Assembly (NCBI RefSeq): GCF_023150065.1
Contig: NZ_JAKLLN010000005.1
Location: forward strand, 124,001-188,000
Reading direction: 5' to 3'
From: Zoogloea sp.
GTDB lineage: Bacteria; Pseudomonadota; Gammaproteobacteria; Burkholderiales; Rhodocyclaceae
DNA length: 64,000 bases
Positions 43,265-51,934 of this stretch are shown here, piece by piece (position 1 is the first letter of the stretch; each line of letters opens with the position of its first letter). The position numbers were made by a program, and so were the translations under genes. A model generated the notes under the pieces. That model was not told the origin of the DNA. It worked only from the letters and a program-made list of their open reading frames with translations, and did not search any database.

Positions 43265-44055
43265 GCGGGGGTCTCCGGGGCAGAGGCCTTGCGGAAGCGG
43301 TGGCTGAAGCCGGGGTCGTAGAGGCGGGAGCGGGCCAGGGTCGGCCAGTCGGCGGCGCCCAGGGTGGGGCTGGCGATGATCATGGCCTGGCTGGCGATCT
43401 TTTCGGCCTGGCAGCGCCGCTTGATGTCGGCCAGGGTGCCGCGGACGATCTTCTCCTCGTCCGGCCAGCTGGCCTTCTGCACCACCAGGATGGGCGAGTC
43501 CTCGGCCCAGCCAGCGGCGCGCAGGGCGCCCTGGACTTCATGCAGCAGGGTGATGGACAGGAAGATGCACAGGGTGGTGCCGTGGGCGGCCAGGGCTTCC
43601 AGGTCTTCCCCGGGGGGCATGGGCGTGCGCCCGGCCATGCGGGTGAGGATCACCGTCTGGGTGACTTCCGGTAGGGTCAGGGTCTCGCCGGCGGCCGCGG
43701 CCGAGGCAAAGGCCGACGACACGCCCGGCACCACCGCCCAGTCGATGCCGGCGGCGGTGAGGGGGCGGGTCATCTCCACCAGGGCCCCATACAGCCCGGG
43801 GTCGCCGGTCTGCAGGCGCACCACGCAGGCGTGGCGGGCCGCCTGCCGGGTGAGCCAGGCGGTCATCTCTTCCAGGGTCATGTCCTTGGAGTCGCGGATC
43901 TCGCAGCCCGGCGGGGTGAACAGGGTCGCTGCCTGATTGACCAGGGAGCCGGCGAACAGCACGGCACCGGCCGACTGCAGCAGGTGGCGGCCCTTTAGGG
44001 TGAGTAGCTCCGGGTCGCCGGGGCCCGCGCCCACGAACCAGACCTTGCCGGTCAT
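43261..44055 (-). CDS. cobM: precorrin-4 C(11)-methyltransferase
   Basis: A 264-residue tetrapyrrole methyltransferase (CobM/CbiF) adding the C11 methyl group. VGAGPGDPELLTLKGRHLL, LQTGDPGLYGALVEM and AGRTPMPPGEDLEALAAH are diagnostic for this member. It lies three bases downstream of the cbiM-like gene and overlaps cbiX. Confidence 0.95.
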   Translation of the reverse strand: MTGKVWFVGAGPGDPELLTLKGRHLLQSAGAVLFAGSLVNQAATLFTPPGCEIRDSKDMTLEEMTAWLTRQAARHACVVRLQTGDPGLYGALVEMTRPLTAAGIDWAVVPGVSSAFASAAAAGETLTLPEVTQTVILTRMAGRTPMPPGEDLEALAAHGTTLCIFLSITLLHEVQGALRAAGWAEDSPILVVQKASWPDEEKIVRGTLADIKRRCQAEKIASQAMIIASPTLGAADWPTLARSRLYDPGFSHRFRKASAPETPA

Positions 44056-44058
44056 GGC

Positions 44059-44685
44059 TCAGAGGCTCCGCAGGGGGAGGGAAGGGGGCAGGGAGAGGCT
44101 GTCCGGACGGCGGGCGAGGGCCTGCAGCAGGAGCAGCGTGATCACCGGTTCGATGGCGACGATGCTGGCGTAGGACGCTGCGAAGGCCAGCCAGGCTGAG
44201 AGGGGCGTGGCCACCTCGCCCAGGGCCAGCCAGAAGCCCACCATCAGGGTCACGCCGGCGTAGTAGGCCGCGTCGAGCTTCATGATGTTGCGCACGGACA
44301 GCGCGCCGAGGCGCTGGCCGAAGGTGGCATGGACCAGCACCAGGGGCAGGGACAGGGACAGGAAGTTGACCCCCAGGTGGGCGAGGTCGGAGGGATTGAA
44401 GAGCAGGCCCTGGACGAGGAGGCCGAGGGCGAAGCCGAACAGGGTGGGGATGAAGCCGAGGCTCAGGTAGAGCGGCATGGCCCCCAGAAAATGCAGCTCG
44501 GAAGGCCCGACGGGCAGATGGAAGGCCTGCATGGCCAGGGTGAAGAAGGCCGCGGCCAGCAGGCTGCGGACGATTTGCGACGGCTGCTTCAGGAGGTGGA
44601 CCGACTGGCTGCCGACGAGGGCGATGGCAGCGGCGTTGGCGGCGAGGATCTTGGCACTGGCGACGTACCCCGGTTCGATGTGCAT
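44059..44685 (-). CDS. cbiM: CbiM-like ECF cobalt transporter permease
   Basis: A 208-residue membrane protein with about six helices and the CbiM-type N-terminus MHIEPGYVASAKIL, in which the N-terminal Met-His takes part in metal binding in CbiM/NikM proteins. No cbiN, cbiQ or cbiO is in view, as in the stand-alone CbiM-like proteins of proteobacteria. It is the first gene after the cobalamin riboswitch at 44905-45098. Role: cobalt uptake across the inner membrane for corrin synthesis (inference). Confidence 0.87.
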   Translation of the reverse strand: MHIEPGYVASAKILAANAAAIALVGSQSVHLLKQPSQIVRSLLAAAFFTLAMQAFHLPVGPSELHFLGAMPLYLSLGFIPTLFGFALGLLVQGLLFNPSDLAHLGVNFLSLSLPLVLVHATFGQRLGALSVRNIMKLDAAYYAGVTLMVGFWLALGEVATPLSAWLAFAASYASIVAIEPVITLLLLQALARRPDSLSLPPSLPLRSL

Positions 44686-45176
44686 CTTGCTTTCCTTCGT
44701 TTGGATTGAACGAAGTGCGGCATGACGACGGGGGCGCAGAAGCGGAAATACCTGGAAACGGACCGGCGGCCAGACGAGGCCGGGCAGGCGCTGACGCGGT
44801 CGGGAAGGGTTCCGGGAACAGCGGGGAACGGATCGGACGCAGCGGAGCGGGCAAGCCCATCGGTCGGCTCTACCCACACCCCGGGGCCAATACCACACCA
44901 CTCGTCACAGGCCGGTCTTCTGGCTCGCCTTCATCCTCTTCTGCCAACCTTCCCGGGTGCGGACACCCAGTGGCGTGGAGCAGATTCGTCAGGCTTACAG
45001 CAGCGGGGGCTGCGCCGGAATGGTCGGGGAGAGCATGCTCACCGAGGTCACCGGACTTCCCGTTTCACCTTGCCCGCGGAAGCGGGCTCGGCACCTTTGA
45101 CGGGGCGGAGTCTAACCGCTCGCACCGTTCCGGTGCAAGCATCCTGCATGGCATCGGGGGCCTGGGGCCCAGGGGG
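44686..45176 (-). promoter_or_regulatory. long leader of the cobalamin operon
   Basis: A 491-base non-coding leader between the DUF2149 gene and cbiM that contains the cobalamin riboswitch. About 220 bases between riboswitch and cbiM start carry no gene and may hold an expression platform or terminator. An imperfect inverted GCACCGGAACGGTGC lies at about 45123-45137, between the DUF2149 stop and the riboswitch. Confidence 0.5.
44905..45098 (-). promoter_or_regulatory. cobalamin riboswitch controlling cbiM and the cob genes
   Basis: On the minus strand the AdoCbl aptamer elements appear in order: GGTGCC, GGTGAAACGGGAAGTCCGGTG, TCCGGCGCAGCCCCCGCTGCTGTAA, the B12 box GCCACTGGG (44966-44974), GGGAAGG, GAGGATGAAGG and GAGCCAGAAGACCGGCC. 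Spacing and order match the canonical class I aptamer, so it should shut off the operon when B12 is abundant. Reading direction is toward cbiM at 44685. Confidence 0.95.
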
Positions 45177-45566
45177 TCAGGGGCGGGCGGGCGACGGGCC
45201 CGGCTCGATGAGGATCAGCTGGCCGGTCTTGGGGTCGCGGAAGACTTCGCCGACCCGGTCCATGCCGGCACCGGCCTGCCCCTGGCCGTCGGCGGGGCGT
45301 TCGATGGCGCGGCCCTTGTCCACCGGCTTGGGTTGGGACAAGGCGCCCTGGGTACTGGCGGCCAGGGCGGCGAGCAGGCCGCAGGCGAAGACCAGCATCA
45401 CATCCACCAGGTTCACCAGGCTGGCGCGGGGGTCTTCGTCCCGGTCGTCGAAGCGGGCGTCGAGGCGTGAGTACAGGCGCAGGCGCTTGCGGGGTGGCGG
45501 CAGCGGATGCGCTCCGCCCTGACGGGCCTGGGGGCGGGCGCCTTCGGGTGCTTGGGCAGCGCTCAT
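45177..45566 (-). CDS. DUF2149 membrane protein (ExbD-like position, cobN cluster)
   Basis: A 129-residue protein with a basic Pro-rich N-terminus, one hydrophobic helix (LVNLVDVMLVFACGLLAALAA, residues 51-71) and a periplasmic tail. The helix entry (RASLVNLVDVMLVFACGLL) is the DUF2149 signature. Asp56 in the helix start is comparable to the proton-path Asp of ExbD/TolR. It overlaps the ExbB-like gene by four bases. Together with that protein it probably energises the CobN-like protein or its outer-membrane partner. Confidence 0.85.
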   Translation of the reverse strand: MSAAQAPEGARPQARQGGAHPLPPPRKRLRLYSRLDARFDDRDEDPRASLVNLVDVMLVFACGLLAALAASTQGALSQPKPVDKGRAIERPADGQGQAGAGMDRVGEVFRDPKTGQLILIEPGPSPARP

Positions 45567-46006
45567 TCGCCGTCCTCCAGGTTTTCGAGCAGTTCTTCGT
45601 ACCAGCGCCGGCGCAGCTTGCCCACCACCAGGCCGCCGATACCGGCGACGAGGCCCAGCACGGTGGCGTCGAAGGCGGTGGTGACGGCGCTGGCCAGCTC
45701 CGAGGGGTTGCCCTGGCCCAGGGCGGCGAGGCCCGGTCCGAGGGGGATGATGGTGGCCATCAGGCCCAGCATGGGCGGGATGCGGGCGAGCAGGTCGGCC
45801 CGCTCCAGGCGGTGCCGGGCGACGCGCTGGATGTGCAGCAGGTCGCCGCTGGCGGCGAGGCGGCGCAGGCCCCACAGGCGTTCGCCGGTGGCCAGGCCGG
45901 CTTCGGCCAGGGCGATGGCGCAGGCGGCGATGAGGGCCAGCAGCACGGGGGCGAGCAGCCAGGTGACGGCCTGGTGGAGCCAGGCGAGGGTGAGCAGGTC
46001 GTTCAT
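45563..46006 (-). CDS. MotA/TolQ/ExbB proton-channel family protein (cobN cluster)
   Basis: A 147-residue, three-helix ExbB/TolQ-type protein, shorter than classical ExbB (about 240). Helices are near residues 12-35, 75-100 and 108-130. The segment LLARIPPMLGLMATIIPLGPGLAALGQG is the conserved channel core. It lies seven bases from cobN and overlaps the DUF2149 gene. Confidence 0.9.
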   Translation of the reverse strand: MNDLLTLAWLHQAVTWLLAPVLLALIAACAIALAEAGLATGERLWGLRRLAASGDLLHIQRVARHRLERADLLARIPPMLGLMATIIPLGPGLAALGQGNPSELASAVTTAFDATVLGLVAGIGGLVVGKLRRRWYEELLENLEDGE

Positions 46007-46013
46007 GGTGTGA

Positions 46014-49000
46014 TCAAACGTGGGTGGAGGTTGAAGGGGCGCGGCGGCTCCAGGCGAGGCCGAGGAGGAAGAGCAGCGGGGCGAGGGTGAGCAGGGCCGT
46101 GGGCGGGGCGTGCCGGGGGGCGACCGGGGCCGGCCGGGTGTGGAGTTCGTAATGGCGTTCGGCCGGTGCCGGGGGCGCCGCGGGGGGTGTGGCGGTCGGG
46201 CCGTTGGCCGGTGGGGCTTCGGCGGCCTGTGGGCGACTGGCGGCTGCCGCCTGGTGGCGGGCGCCCGGGTGCTCGGCCGTGGCCGTGGCGGGCGCCGGGG
46301 CCAGCCCTTCGCCCCTGGCCCGGGCCAGGGTCACGCCGAGGGCTTCGGCGTCGGCGGCGTCGATGCGCGGCTTGAGCCAGTTCCACATGGGATGGTTGGG
46401 GGCGGTGTGGCCGCTGCCGGGCAGGCCGTTCCGCGCCACCAGGCGGGCCAGCTCGCCGCCCATCTGCTTCAGGGTGGCCTCGTCGGCCTGCCAGAAGCCC
46501 TTCTCGGCGGCGACCATGAAGATGGCCAGCATCTGCGCCTTGACGTGGGCGTTGTGCCCCTGCGCCAGGAAGCGCGGCAGCCCCAGCTTGTGCTTGTCGT
46601 CGAACCAGGTCTCCTTGACCTCGTCCCAGGCCCATTGCTGAATCAGGTCGGGGCGGGTGACCTGCCAGCCCCACAGGTTTTCCAGGAACTCCTGGCCCAT
46701 GGTGCGGGCGCCGGCGTAGCCGTGCTTCATCAGGGGCTTGAGCCATTCCGGGTTGAGGTAGCGGCCACGCAGCTCGGACAGCAGGGCGGTGGTCAGGGGT
46801 TCGACGGCCGGATGGGCAGGGTCGGCGTGCTGCAGGATGAGGCCTTCGGGGCGGCGCCCGGTGAGGGTTTCGATGGCCACCGACATGCCGCCCAGGTAGT
46901 CGAAGGCGTCGTTGTTGTCGAGCAGGCCATACAGGTTGCTGGCGCGGCCGTGGTAGCTGCGGGCCACGCCGGAGAGGGCCGTCGCGAAGGCCTGGTGGGC
47001 CGCGTCGCCGCTGGCGTCGAGGCCGTAGGCGTGGCCGAGGCGGTTGAGGTAGACCTGGCCCAGTTCGCTGCGCTCGCGCCACGCGCCGGAGCGTTCGGCC
47101 AGGCGGTTGACGCCGGCGCTGTAGGCGCCCGGGGCGTCGCCGAAGATGCGCAGGGCGGCGCTGCGGCCGGCGTCGGCGATGTCGAGGCCGGCCTTGTTGA
47201 GCTGCCGGGTGCGGGCCAGCCAGCGGGCCGCGGCGATGTTGTCGGCGAGGGGCTGGTGGCCGCGGGCCACGCTGCCGCCCAGGGGCGCAAGGGCGGCGTC
47301 GAGGGCGGTGCCGAGCTCCGGGTGCTGTTCGGCGATCAGGCCGGCGGAAGCGGCCAGGGCCAGGCGGCCGGCCCGGTCGATCAGCCTGAGCAGGTTGGGG
47401 TAGAGGTCGCGGAACAGGCCGGAGGTGGTGACGATCACGTCGCGCCGGGGGGTATCGCCCAGCAGGCGCACGTCGGTGACGATGCCGCGGGCGTTCCATA
47501 CCGGCTCGGCGCCCAGTAGGGACAGGCAGAAGGCGACCATGGCGCCCTCATCGCGCACGGCGTCGGAAGCCCACAGGATGACGGCGTCGCTGTCGGCATC
47601 GGCCCGGGCCTTGCGGGGCCGGGCGGTGGCCTGTTCGGCCAGGCGGGCGCCGAGGGCGTAGCCCAGCCGGGTGGGCAGCAGGTCGCCATCGACGGCGTGA
47701 AAGTTGCGCCCGGTGGGCAGGGCTTCCGGGGAGCGCAGGGGGTCGTTGCCCTTGCCCGGGGCCACGAAGCGTCCGTCCAGGCCGGCGAGCAGGCCTTCCA
47801 TTTCGAGGCGCGGTGAGGCGGCGAGCTTGCCGGCGATGGCGTCGTCGTAGCCGCCCGCCACCTGGCTCATGGAGTCGGCCATCAGCTTCAGTGAATCGGC
47901 GCTCCAGTCCTGCCCGAAGATGTGCAGGCCGTGGGGCATGAACTTTTCCTGCAGCTTGGTGAGGTAGTGGCCGATCTCGTGGGCGAGCAGGTCATCGTCG
48001 GCATCTTCGAAGCCGATGCCGCGCACCTCCAGCACATCGGCCATGGAGGCTTCCAGTTCGGCCCGCAGGTTGAGGGCGGCAACCTGTTCGCGCATGCGCC
48101 GGGCGGCCTGGTGCTTGAGGCTTTCGCTGCCGGCGGCCTCGAAGCTCTCCACCACCTGGCGCAGCTCCAGCAGCCGGTCGTAGAGCGGGGTGGCGGAGAG
48201 GGGCGGGGTGAGGTGGTCGACGATCACGGCGAGGCCCCGGCGTTTGGCCTGGATGCCCTCGCCGACGCCGTCGACGATGTAGGGGTAGATGCCGGGCAGG
48301 TCGGCGGCGATGAGGCTGGGGTAGTCGTCGGCGGTCAGGCCGACGGCCTTGCCGGGCAGGAATTCATAGGTGGAGTGGCGCCCCAGATGCACCACCGCAT
48401 CGGCCCGGAAGATGTCGCGGATCCAGTGGTAGAAGCCGAGGAGCTGGTGGGGGGGCGGCACGCTGGTGTTGGCGTGGAGGAGCTCTTCATCCACCTCCCA
48501 GCCCCGAGGCGGCTGGGGGCCGACGAAGACCTTGCCGAAGGTGAGCCCGGGCACCAGCAGCTTGCCGTCGCTGACCATCACCTTGCCCGGCGCCGGGCCC
48601 CAGCCCTTGAGGCCTTCGATGCCGTAGCCGACGATCTTCCAGGCGAGGGCCGAGTGCGTGCTGCAGGCCTGCTGCGGCGGGTCGGCGAGGCAGCCCAGGT
48701 AGCCGGCCTCCAGGGCCTTCAGCCCGGCGATGGCCTCGGCCCGCCGGGGGTGGTCGGCGCCTTCAGCCAGGTGGTGGAGTTCCTTCATCACCGACTCCAC
48801 GCGCTTGCGGCCCAGGCTGCGTTCGCCGGCCCGTTCGGCTTCCAGCACTTCGGCGTGGAGGCGCCCCAGGGGCCCGGAGACCATCTCGCCCCGGACCCGC
48901 TCCGGCAGCCCGGCAAACCAGCGGCAGTAGTCGGTGGCGCTGAGGCCTTCCACTTCCCGGGCCAGCTCGCGCAGGGCGGTCTTGTCTTCGGGCAGGTTGA

Positions 49001-50384
49001 CCCCGTGGGCCATGATGCGGTCGAGGAGGGCCTCGGGGGTGGCCGGCAGCTCGCCGGTGTCGTAGCCCTCGGCCTTCAGGCGTTGCAGGATGCCGAACAG
49101 GGAGGCCGGGACGTCCAGGTTGTCGGCGCCGATGTTCTGCCGGCCGGGGGGATGGTTGTAGTAGATGATGGCCAGGCGCTTGTCGGCCCGGGCCTTGGCC
49201 TGGAGCTGCTGCCAGCGGGCCGCGCGGGACACCAGGCGGCTGATCTCGGTGGGGATGGGGTCGGTGCGGCGCAGCTCCACGCCGGTGACGGGGTCGATGC
49301 GGCCGGCGCCCACGGCCGACACCACGATGGGCTGGCCGATGCCTTGGAGCTCCGGCAGGGCGACCCGGTATTGCACCGAATCCACGGGCAGGCCTTCCGG
49401 CGACAGGCGCCACTGGGTGGCGCTGCGTTCGGTGAGGCGGATGGCCTTGATGACCGGGATGTCGAGGCGCTGCAGGGCCTCGGTGACGGCCTCGCGGTTT
49501 TCGGCGGCGCCGACGACGAAATCCTGGAGCACCACCAGCGCGGCCGGACGGGCGGGGGCCAGCAGGGCGGGCAGGCCCTCGATGGCCTCCCGGGAGCTGC
49601 CGCCCCAGCGGGTCAGCACCTCGGCGCAGGGCAGGCCCTGGCGGCGGGATTCAGCACAGATCGCGGCCGCTGTGCCGGACTCGATGTTGGACAGATCCAG
49701 CACGGCCAGGGCCGGGCCGGCGGGCAGCAGGCGGGCCTGCCAGGCGTCAGCGTCCACGCGTTCGACGGCACCGACGCGCAGGCGCAGGTTGGCCTCCGGG
49801 CGAGGTGGGGGCAGGGGGCTGCCTGCCAGCAGGTGCTTGAACAGCTTGCCCAGGTTGTCGCTGCCACCGGCCTGCCAGGTACGGCGGGCGTCGAGCCACT
49901 GCTGGGCCGCCGGCACGGCTGCCGCGGCGGCGAGGGCTTCTTGCGGGGGGGTCTCGGCGGCCAGTTGCCGCAGGGTTTCGGCGGGAAAGCTGCCCAGGGC
50001 GCCGGCCTTCGATCGGCTCAGCAGATTGAGGCGTTGCTCGCCATTGATGGCCAGTACGGTGCTGGCACGGCTGGCGGGCAGGGCGTCGATGAGGCGCCTT
50101 GCCGGGTCACCAAAGGCCGAGACCGCGAGTACGGCATCGGCGTCCAGCCACTGGCGCAGCTGCCGGTCGCTGGCCGCCTGGATCTGCGCAGGGGTGCGCA
50201 GCAGGATGCGGTCGCGGGGGTGGCGGGCGAGGTGCTGGTGGGCGGCTTCGACAGCCTGGGGCGCGGCGCGGTCGGTGACGACGCCGAACAGGGTGGTGGC
50301 GTGGGCGCTGCCGACGGCAATGAGGGCGGCGAGCAGCCCGCTGCCGTGGGTGAACATCCGGTGAATCGATATGCGTCCTGCCAT
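46014..50384 (-). CDS. cobN: CobN-like chelatase with signal peptide and C-terminal membrane anchor
   Basis: A 1456-residue protein of the CobN/Mg-chelatase large-subunit family. Unlike cytoplasmic CobN it has a Sec signal (residues about 9-24, ending GSAHA) and, after a Pro/Ala/Glu-rich linker, a C-terminal helix (LLTLAPLLFLLGLAWSRR), implying a periplasmic, inner-membrane-anchored protein. The active-site region is altered: VHLGRHSTYEFLPGK where the second copy has IHFGTHGSQEWLPGK. ATG 50384 is preceded by GGAGG; ATG 50402 is possible. It is preceded by a B12 riboswitch and followed by ExbB-like and DUF2149 genes. No cobS/cobT is nearby. Cobalt insertion is already provided by CbiX, so a role in corrinoid or metal handling is inferred. 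Confidence 0.9.
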   Translation of the reverse strand: MAGRISIHRMFTHGSGLLAALIAVGSAHATTLFGVVTDRAAPQAVEAAHQHLARHPRDRILLRTPAQIQAASDRQLRQWLDADAVLAVSAFGDPARRLIDALPASRASTVLAINGEQRLNLLSRSKAGALGSFPAETLRQLAAETPPQEALAAAAAVPAAQQWLDARRTWQAGGSDNLGKLFKHLLAGSPLPPPRPEANLRLRVGAVERVDADAWQARLLPAGPALAVLDLSNIESGTAAAICAESRRQGLPCAEVLTRWGGSSREAIEGLPALLAPARPAALVVLQDFVVGAAENREAVTEALQRLDIPVIKAIRLTERSATQWRLSPEGLPVDSVQYRVALPELQGIGQPIVVSAVGAGRIDPVTGVELRRTDPIPTEISRLVSRAARWQQLQAKARADKRLAIIYYNHPPGRQNIGADNLDVPASLFGILQRLKAEGYDTGELPATPEALLDRIMAHGVNLPEDKTALRELAREVEGLSATDYCRWFAGLPERVRGEMVSGPLGRLHAEVLEAERAGERSLGRKRVESVMKELHHLAEGADHPRRAEAIAGLKALEAGYLGCLADPPQQACSTHSALAWKIVGYGIEGLKGWGPAPGKVMVSDGKLLVPGLTFGKVFVGPQPPRGWEVDEELLHANTSVPPPHQLLGFYHWIRDIFRADAVVHLGRHSTYEFLPGKAVGLTADDYPSLIAADLPGIYPYIVDGVGEGIQAKRRGLAVIVDHLTPPLSATPLYDRLLELRQVVESFEAAGSESLKHQAARRMREQVAALNLRAELEASMADVLEVRGIGFEDADDDLLAHEIGHYLTKLQEKFMPHGLHIFGQDWSADSLKLMADSMSQVAGGYDDAIAGKLAASPRLEMEGLLAGLDGRFVAPGKGNDPLRSPEALPTGRNFHAVDGDLLPTRLGYALGARLAEQATARPRKARADADSDAVILWASDAVRDEGAMVAFCLSLLGAEPVWNARGIVTDVRLLGDTPRRDVIVTTSGLFRDLYPNLLRLIDRAGRLALAASAGLIAEQHPELGTALDAALAPLGGSVARGHQPLADNIAAARWLARTRQLNKAGLDIADAGRSAALRIFGDAPGAYSAGVNRLAERSGAWRERSELGQVYLNRLGHAYGLDASGDAAHQAFATALSGVARSYHGRASNLYGLLDNNDAFDYLGGMSVAIETLTGRRPEGLILQHADPAHPAVEPLTTALLSELRGRYLNPEWLKPLMKHGYAGARTMGQEFLENLWGWQVTRPDLIQQWAWDEVKETWFDDKHKLGLPRFLAQGHNAHVKAQMLAIFMVAAEKGFWQADEATLKQMGGELARLVARNGLPGSGHTAPNHPMWNWLKPRIDAADAEALGVTLARARGEGLAPAPATATAEHPGARHQAAAASRPQAAEAPPANGPTATPPAAPPAPAERHYELHTRPAPVAPRHAPPTALLTLAPLLFLLGLAWSRRAPSTSTHV

Positions 50385-50901
50385 TGCGCCTCCGCGTGCC
50401 ATTGGGCTGGCCAGGGGGCGAGGGGGACGATACGAAGCCGCTGGGCGGGCGCGGGGCGTGAGGATGTGCGCGGGAAGGCCGACGTTTCGCTCGCCATTCC
50501 CACACCCCGGGGCACAGCTGAACCAGTGTTGTCGGGCCGGTCTTCTGGCTCGCCTTCGTGCGACCCGCTCCGGCCTTCCCGGGCCGAAGGCCCAGTGGCG
50601 TGTGTGGAGGCGTCGTCAGGCTTACAGCAGCGGGGACTGCGCCGGAATGCCCTGCGAGCGAAAGGCCCGCCGGGGTCACCGGACTTCCCGTTTCACCTTG
50701 CCCGCAGACGCGGGGTCGGCACCCGAAACGCCGCGGAGTCTAACCGCCGCCGCTGTCGCGCTGCAAGCCCGGGGACTGTTGCCGTGATACGGGTTCCCAA
50801 GCGCGGATAGTTCATTACAATAACGTCATTGTTCAGCGTGCCTCCCGCCCCCGTGTCCCGTTTTCGATGCGTGGGTTTTCGTTTGCCCCTTCCTCGCCTT
50901 G
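50385..50901 (-). promoter_or_regulatory. leader and promoter region of the cobN operon
   Basis: A 517-base gap with the second cobalamin riboswitch (50534-50726), a 130-base spacer to cobN and, at about 50730-50900, the divergent promoter zone toward the 50902 gene. CAATAACGTCATTG at about 50817-50830 is a near-palindrome and may be an operator or part of a promoter. Confidence 0.45.
50534..50726 (-). promoter_or_regulatory. cobalamin riboswitch controlling the CobN-like operon
   Basis: Minus-strand AdoCbl aptamer with GGGTGCC, GGTGAAACGGGAAGTCCGGTG, TCCGGCGCAGTCCCCGCTGCTGTAA, B12 box GCCACTGGG (50591-50599), GGGAAGGCCGG and GAGCCAGAAGACCGGCC. It is strongly similar to the riboswitch at 44905-45098, implying duplication with the gene cluster. 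It would repress the CobN-like operon at high cobalamin. Confidence 0.95.
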
Positions 50902-51906
50902 ATGACAGCCGTGCCTTTCAAGCCTTCTGCCACCCCGCCCGACCTTACCGATCCCCAGCCCCCGGCCTTGCCGGAGTCACCGGCGGTGGTCGGCGATACG
51001 TCGAGTCTGGATGCCGATGCGGCGGCGCTGCTGGCGGATATCGCCTCTTTCGACATCGAGGCGGCGCGTCGGCGGGTGCAGCAGATCGACGCCCGCTACA
51101 CCGGCATCCGCGGCACGAAGGCGGATTTTTCCGGGGCCGCCCGGGATCTGGGTTTTCCTGACGTCACCGGTCTGCACACGCCCTCTGCTCCCCGTGGCGT
51201 GGTGCAGGAGGTGCCGCCTCCGGCACCGGTGCCCGAGGCCCCGTCCGTGCCGTGTGGCGGGCTGCTCGAACAGTTGCGGGATGAAGTGGCCCAGCGCCAG
51301 CGCGGTGCCAGCGTTGCCTCCCAGGAGGCGGAGCGGCTGCGCGAAGGCCTGGACCGCTCGTTGCGGGCGGTGTTCGACTACTGCCGGGATCTCAGCACGC
51401 AGCTGAATTTTCTGAAGCCCCAGGTGGGGCGCAACTACTACCTTCTCGACTCCGACGATCCCATCCGCAACCTGTCCTGGCAGGAAGGCTATGCCGACTT
51501 CCGGACCCGCTCGACCGGCGAGGGCGGCAGCATCGAGCGCGTGAGCATGGGCTACACCCTCCGCGGACCGGGGCAGCGCAGCCTGGAGCGTGCCGGAGGG
51601 GCGGTCGAACGGCTGCGCCAGATGCTCTTCGATCTGGGCCTGAAGTTTGAATGTCAGGAGCGCCGCAACCGCATGCGCGAGCTGGAGTCGGCGTTGTTCA
51701 CCGTGGCCGATGAAATCAGTGTGCAGGTGGTGTGGCGGGCGGATTTCGAGAAGGGCGAGGTGGTGGTGGAGTCCCGCAACCTGGAGCGGCTGGGCTTTGT
51801 GACCTTCACCCTCAAACCCGACGCCATCTGCCCGAAGCTGCTCGACGAGTTCGGGCGTCTGGTGCTGGGCCGGGAAAACCGCTTCCGCTCCTGTCTCGCC
51901 CGCTGA
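50902..51906 (+). CDS. conserved hypothetical protein
   Basis: A 334-residue cytoplasmic protein that I cannot assign to a named family. The N-terminal 100 residues are Pro/Ala-rich with a helix (DADAAALLADIASFDIEAA). A coiled-coil segment covers about 120-165 (LLEQLRDEVAQRQRGASVAS onward). The C-terminal 180 residues are a folded domain containing LNFLKPQVGRNYYLLDSDDP and VVESRNLERLGFVTFTL. ATG 50902 is used; a TTG one codon upstream is possible. It is divergent from the cobN operon. Confidence 0.8.
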   Translation: MTAVPFKPSATPPDLTDPQPPALPESPAVVGDTSSLDADAAALLADIASFDIEAARRRVQQIDARYTGIRGTKADFSGAARDLGFPDVTGLHTPSAPRGVVQEVPPPAPVPEAPSVPCGGLLEQLRDEVAQRQRGASVASQEAERLREGLDRSLRAVFDYCRDLSTQLNFLKPQVGRNYYLLDSDDPIRNLSWQEGYADFRTRSTGEGGSIERVSMGYTLRGPGQRSLERAGGAVERLRQMLFDLGLKFECQERRNRMRELESALFTVADEISVQVVWRADFEKGEVVVESRNLERLGFVTFTLKPDAICPKLLDEFGRLVLGRENRFRSCLAR

Positions 51907-51934
51907 GGGCCGCCCGGCCTTTCGCCCGACGCTG

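Noticed and set aside
46014-50384. Standard cytoplasmic CobN of the aerobic cobaltochelatase
   Set aside because: Signal peptide, C-terminal anchor, missing cobS/cobT and the presence of cbiX/cbiD/cbiG argue against it.
47922-50810. 962-residue plus-strand open frame opposite the CobN-like gene
   Set aside because: GC-rich third-position shadow of cobN; it also runs through the riboswitch, has no family-like motif and repetitive Gly/Ala/Val content.
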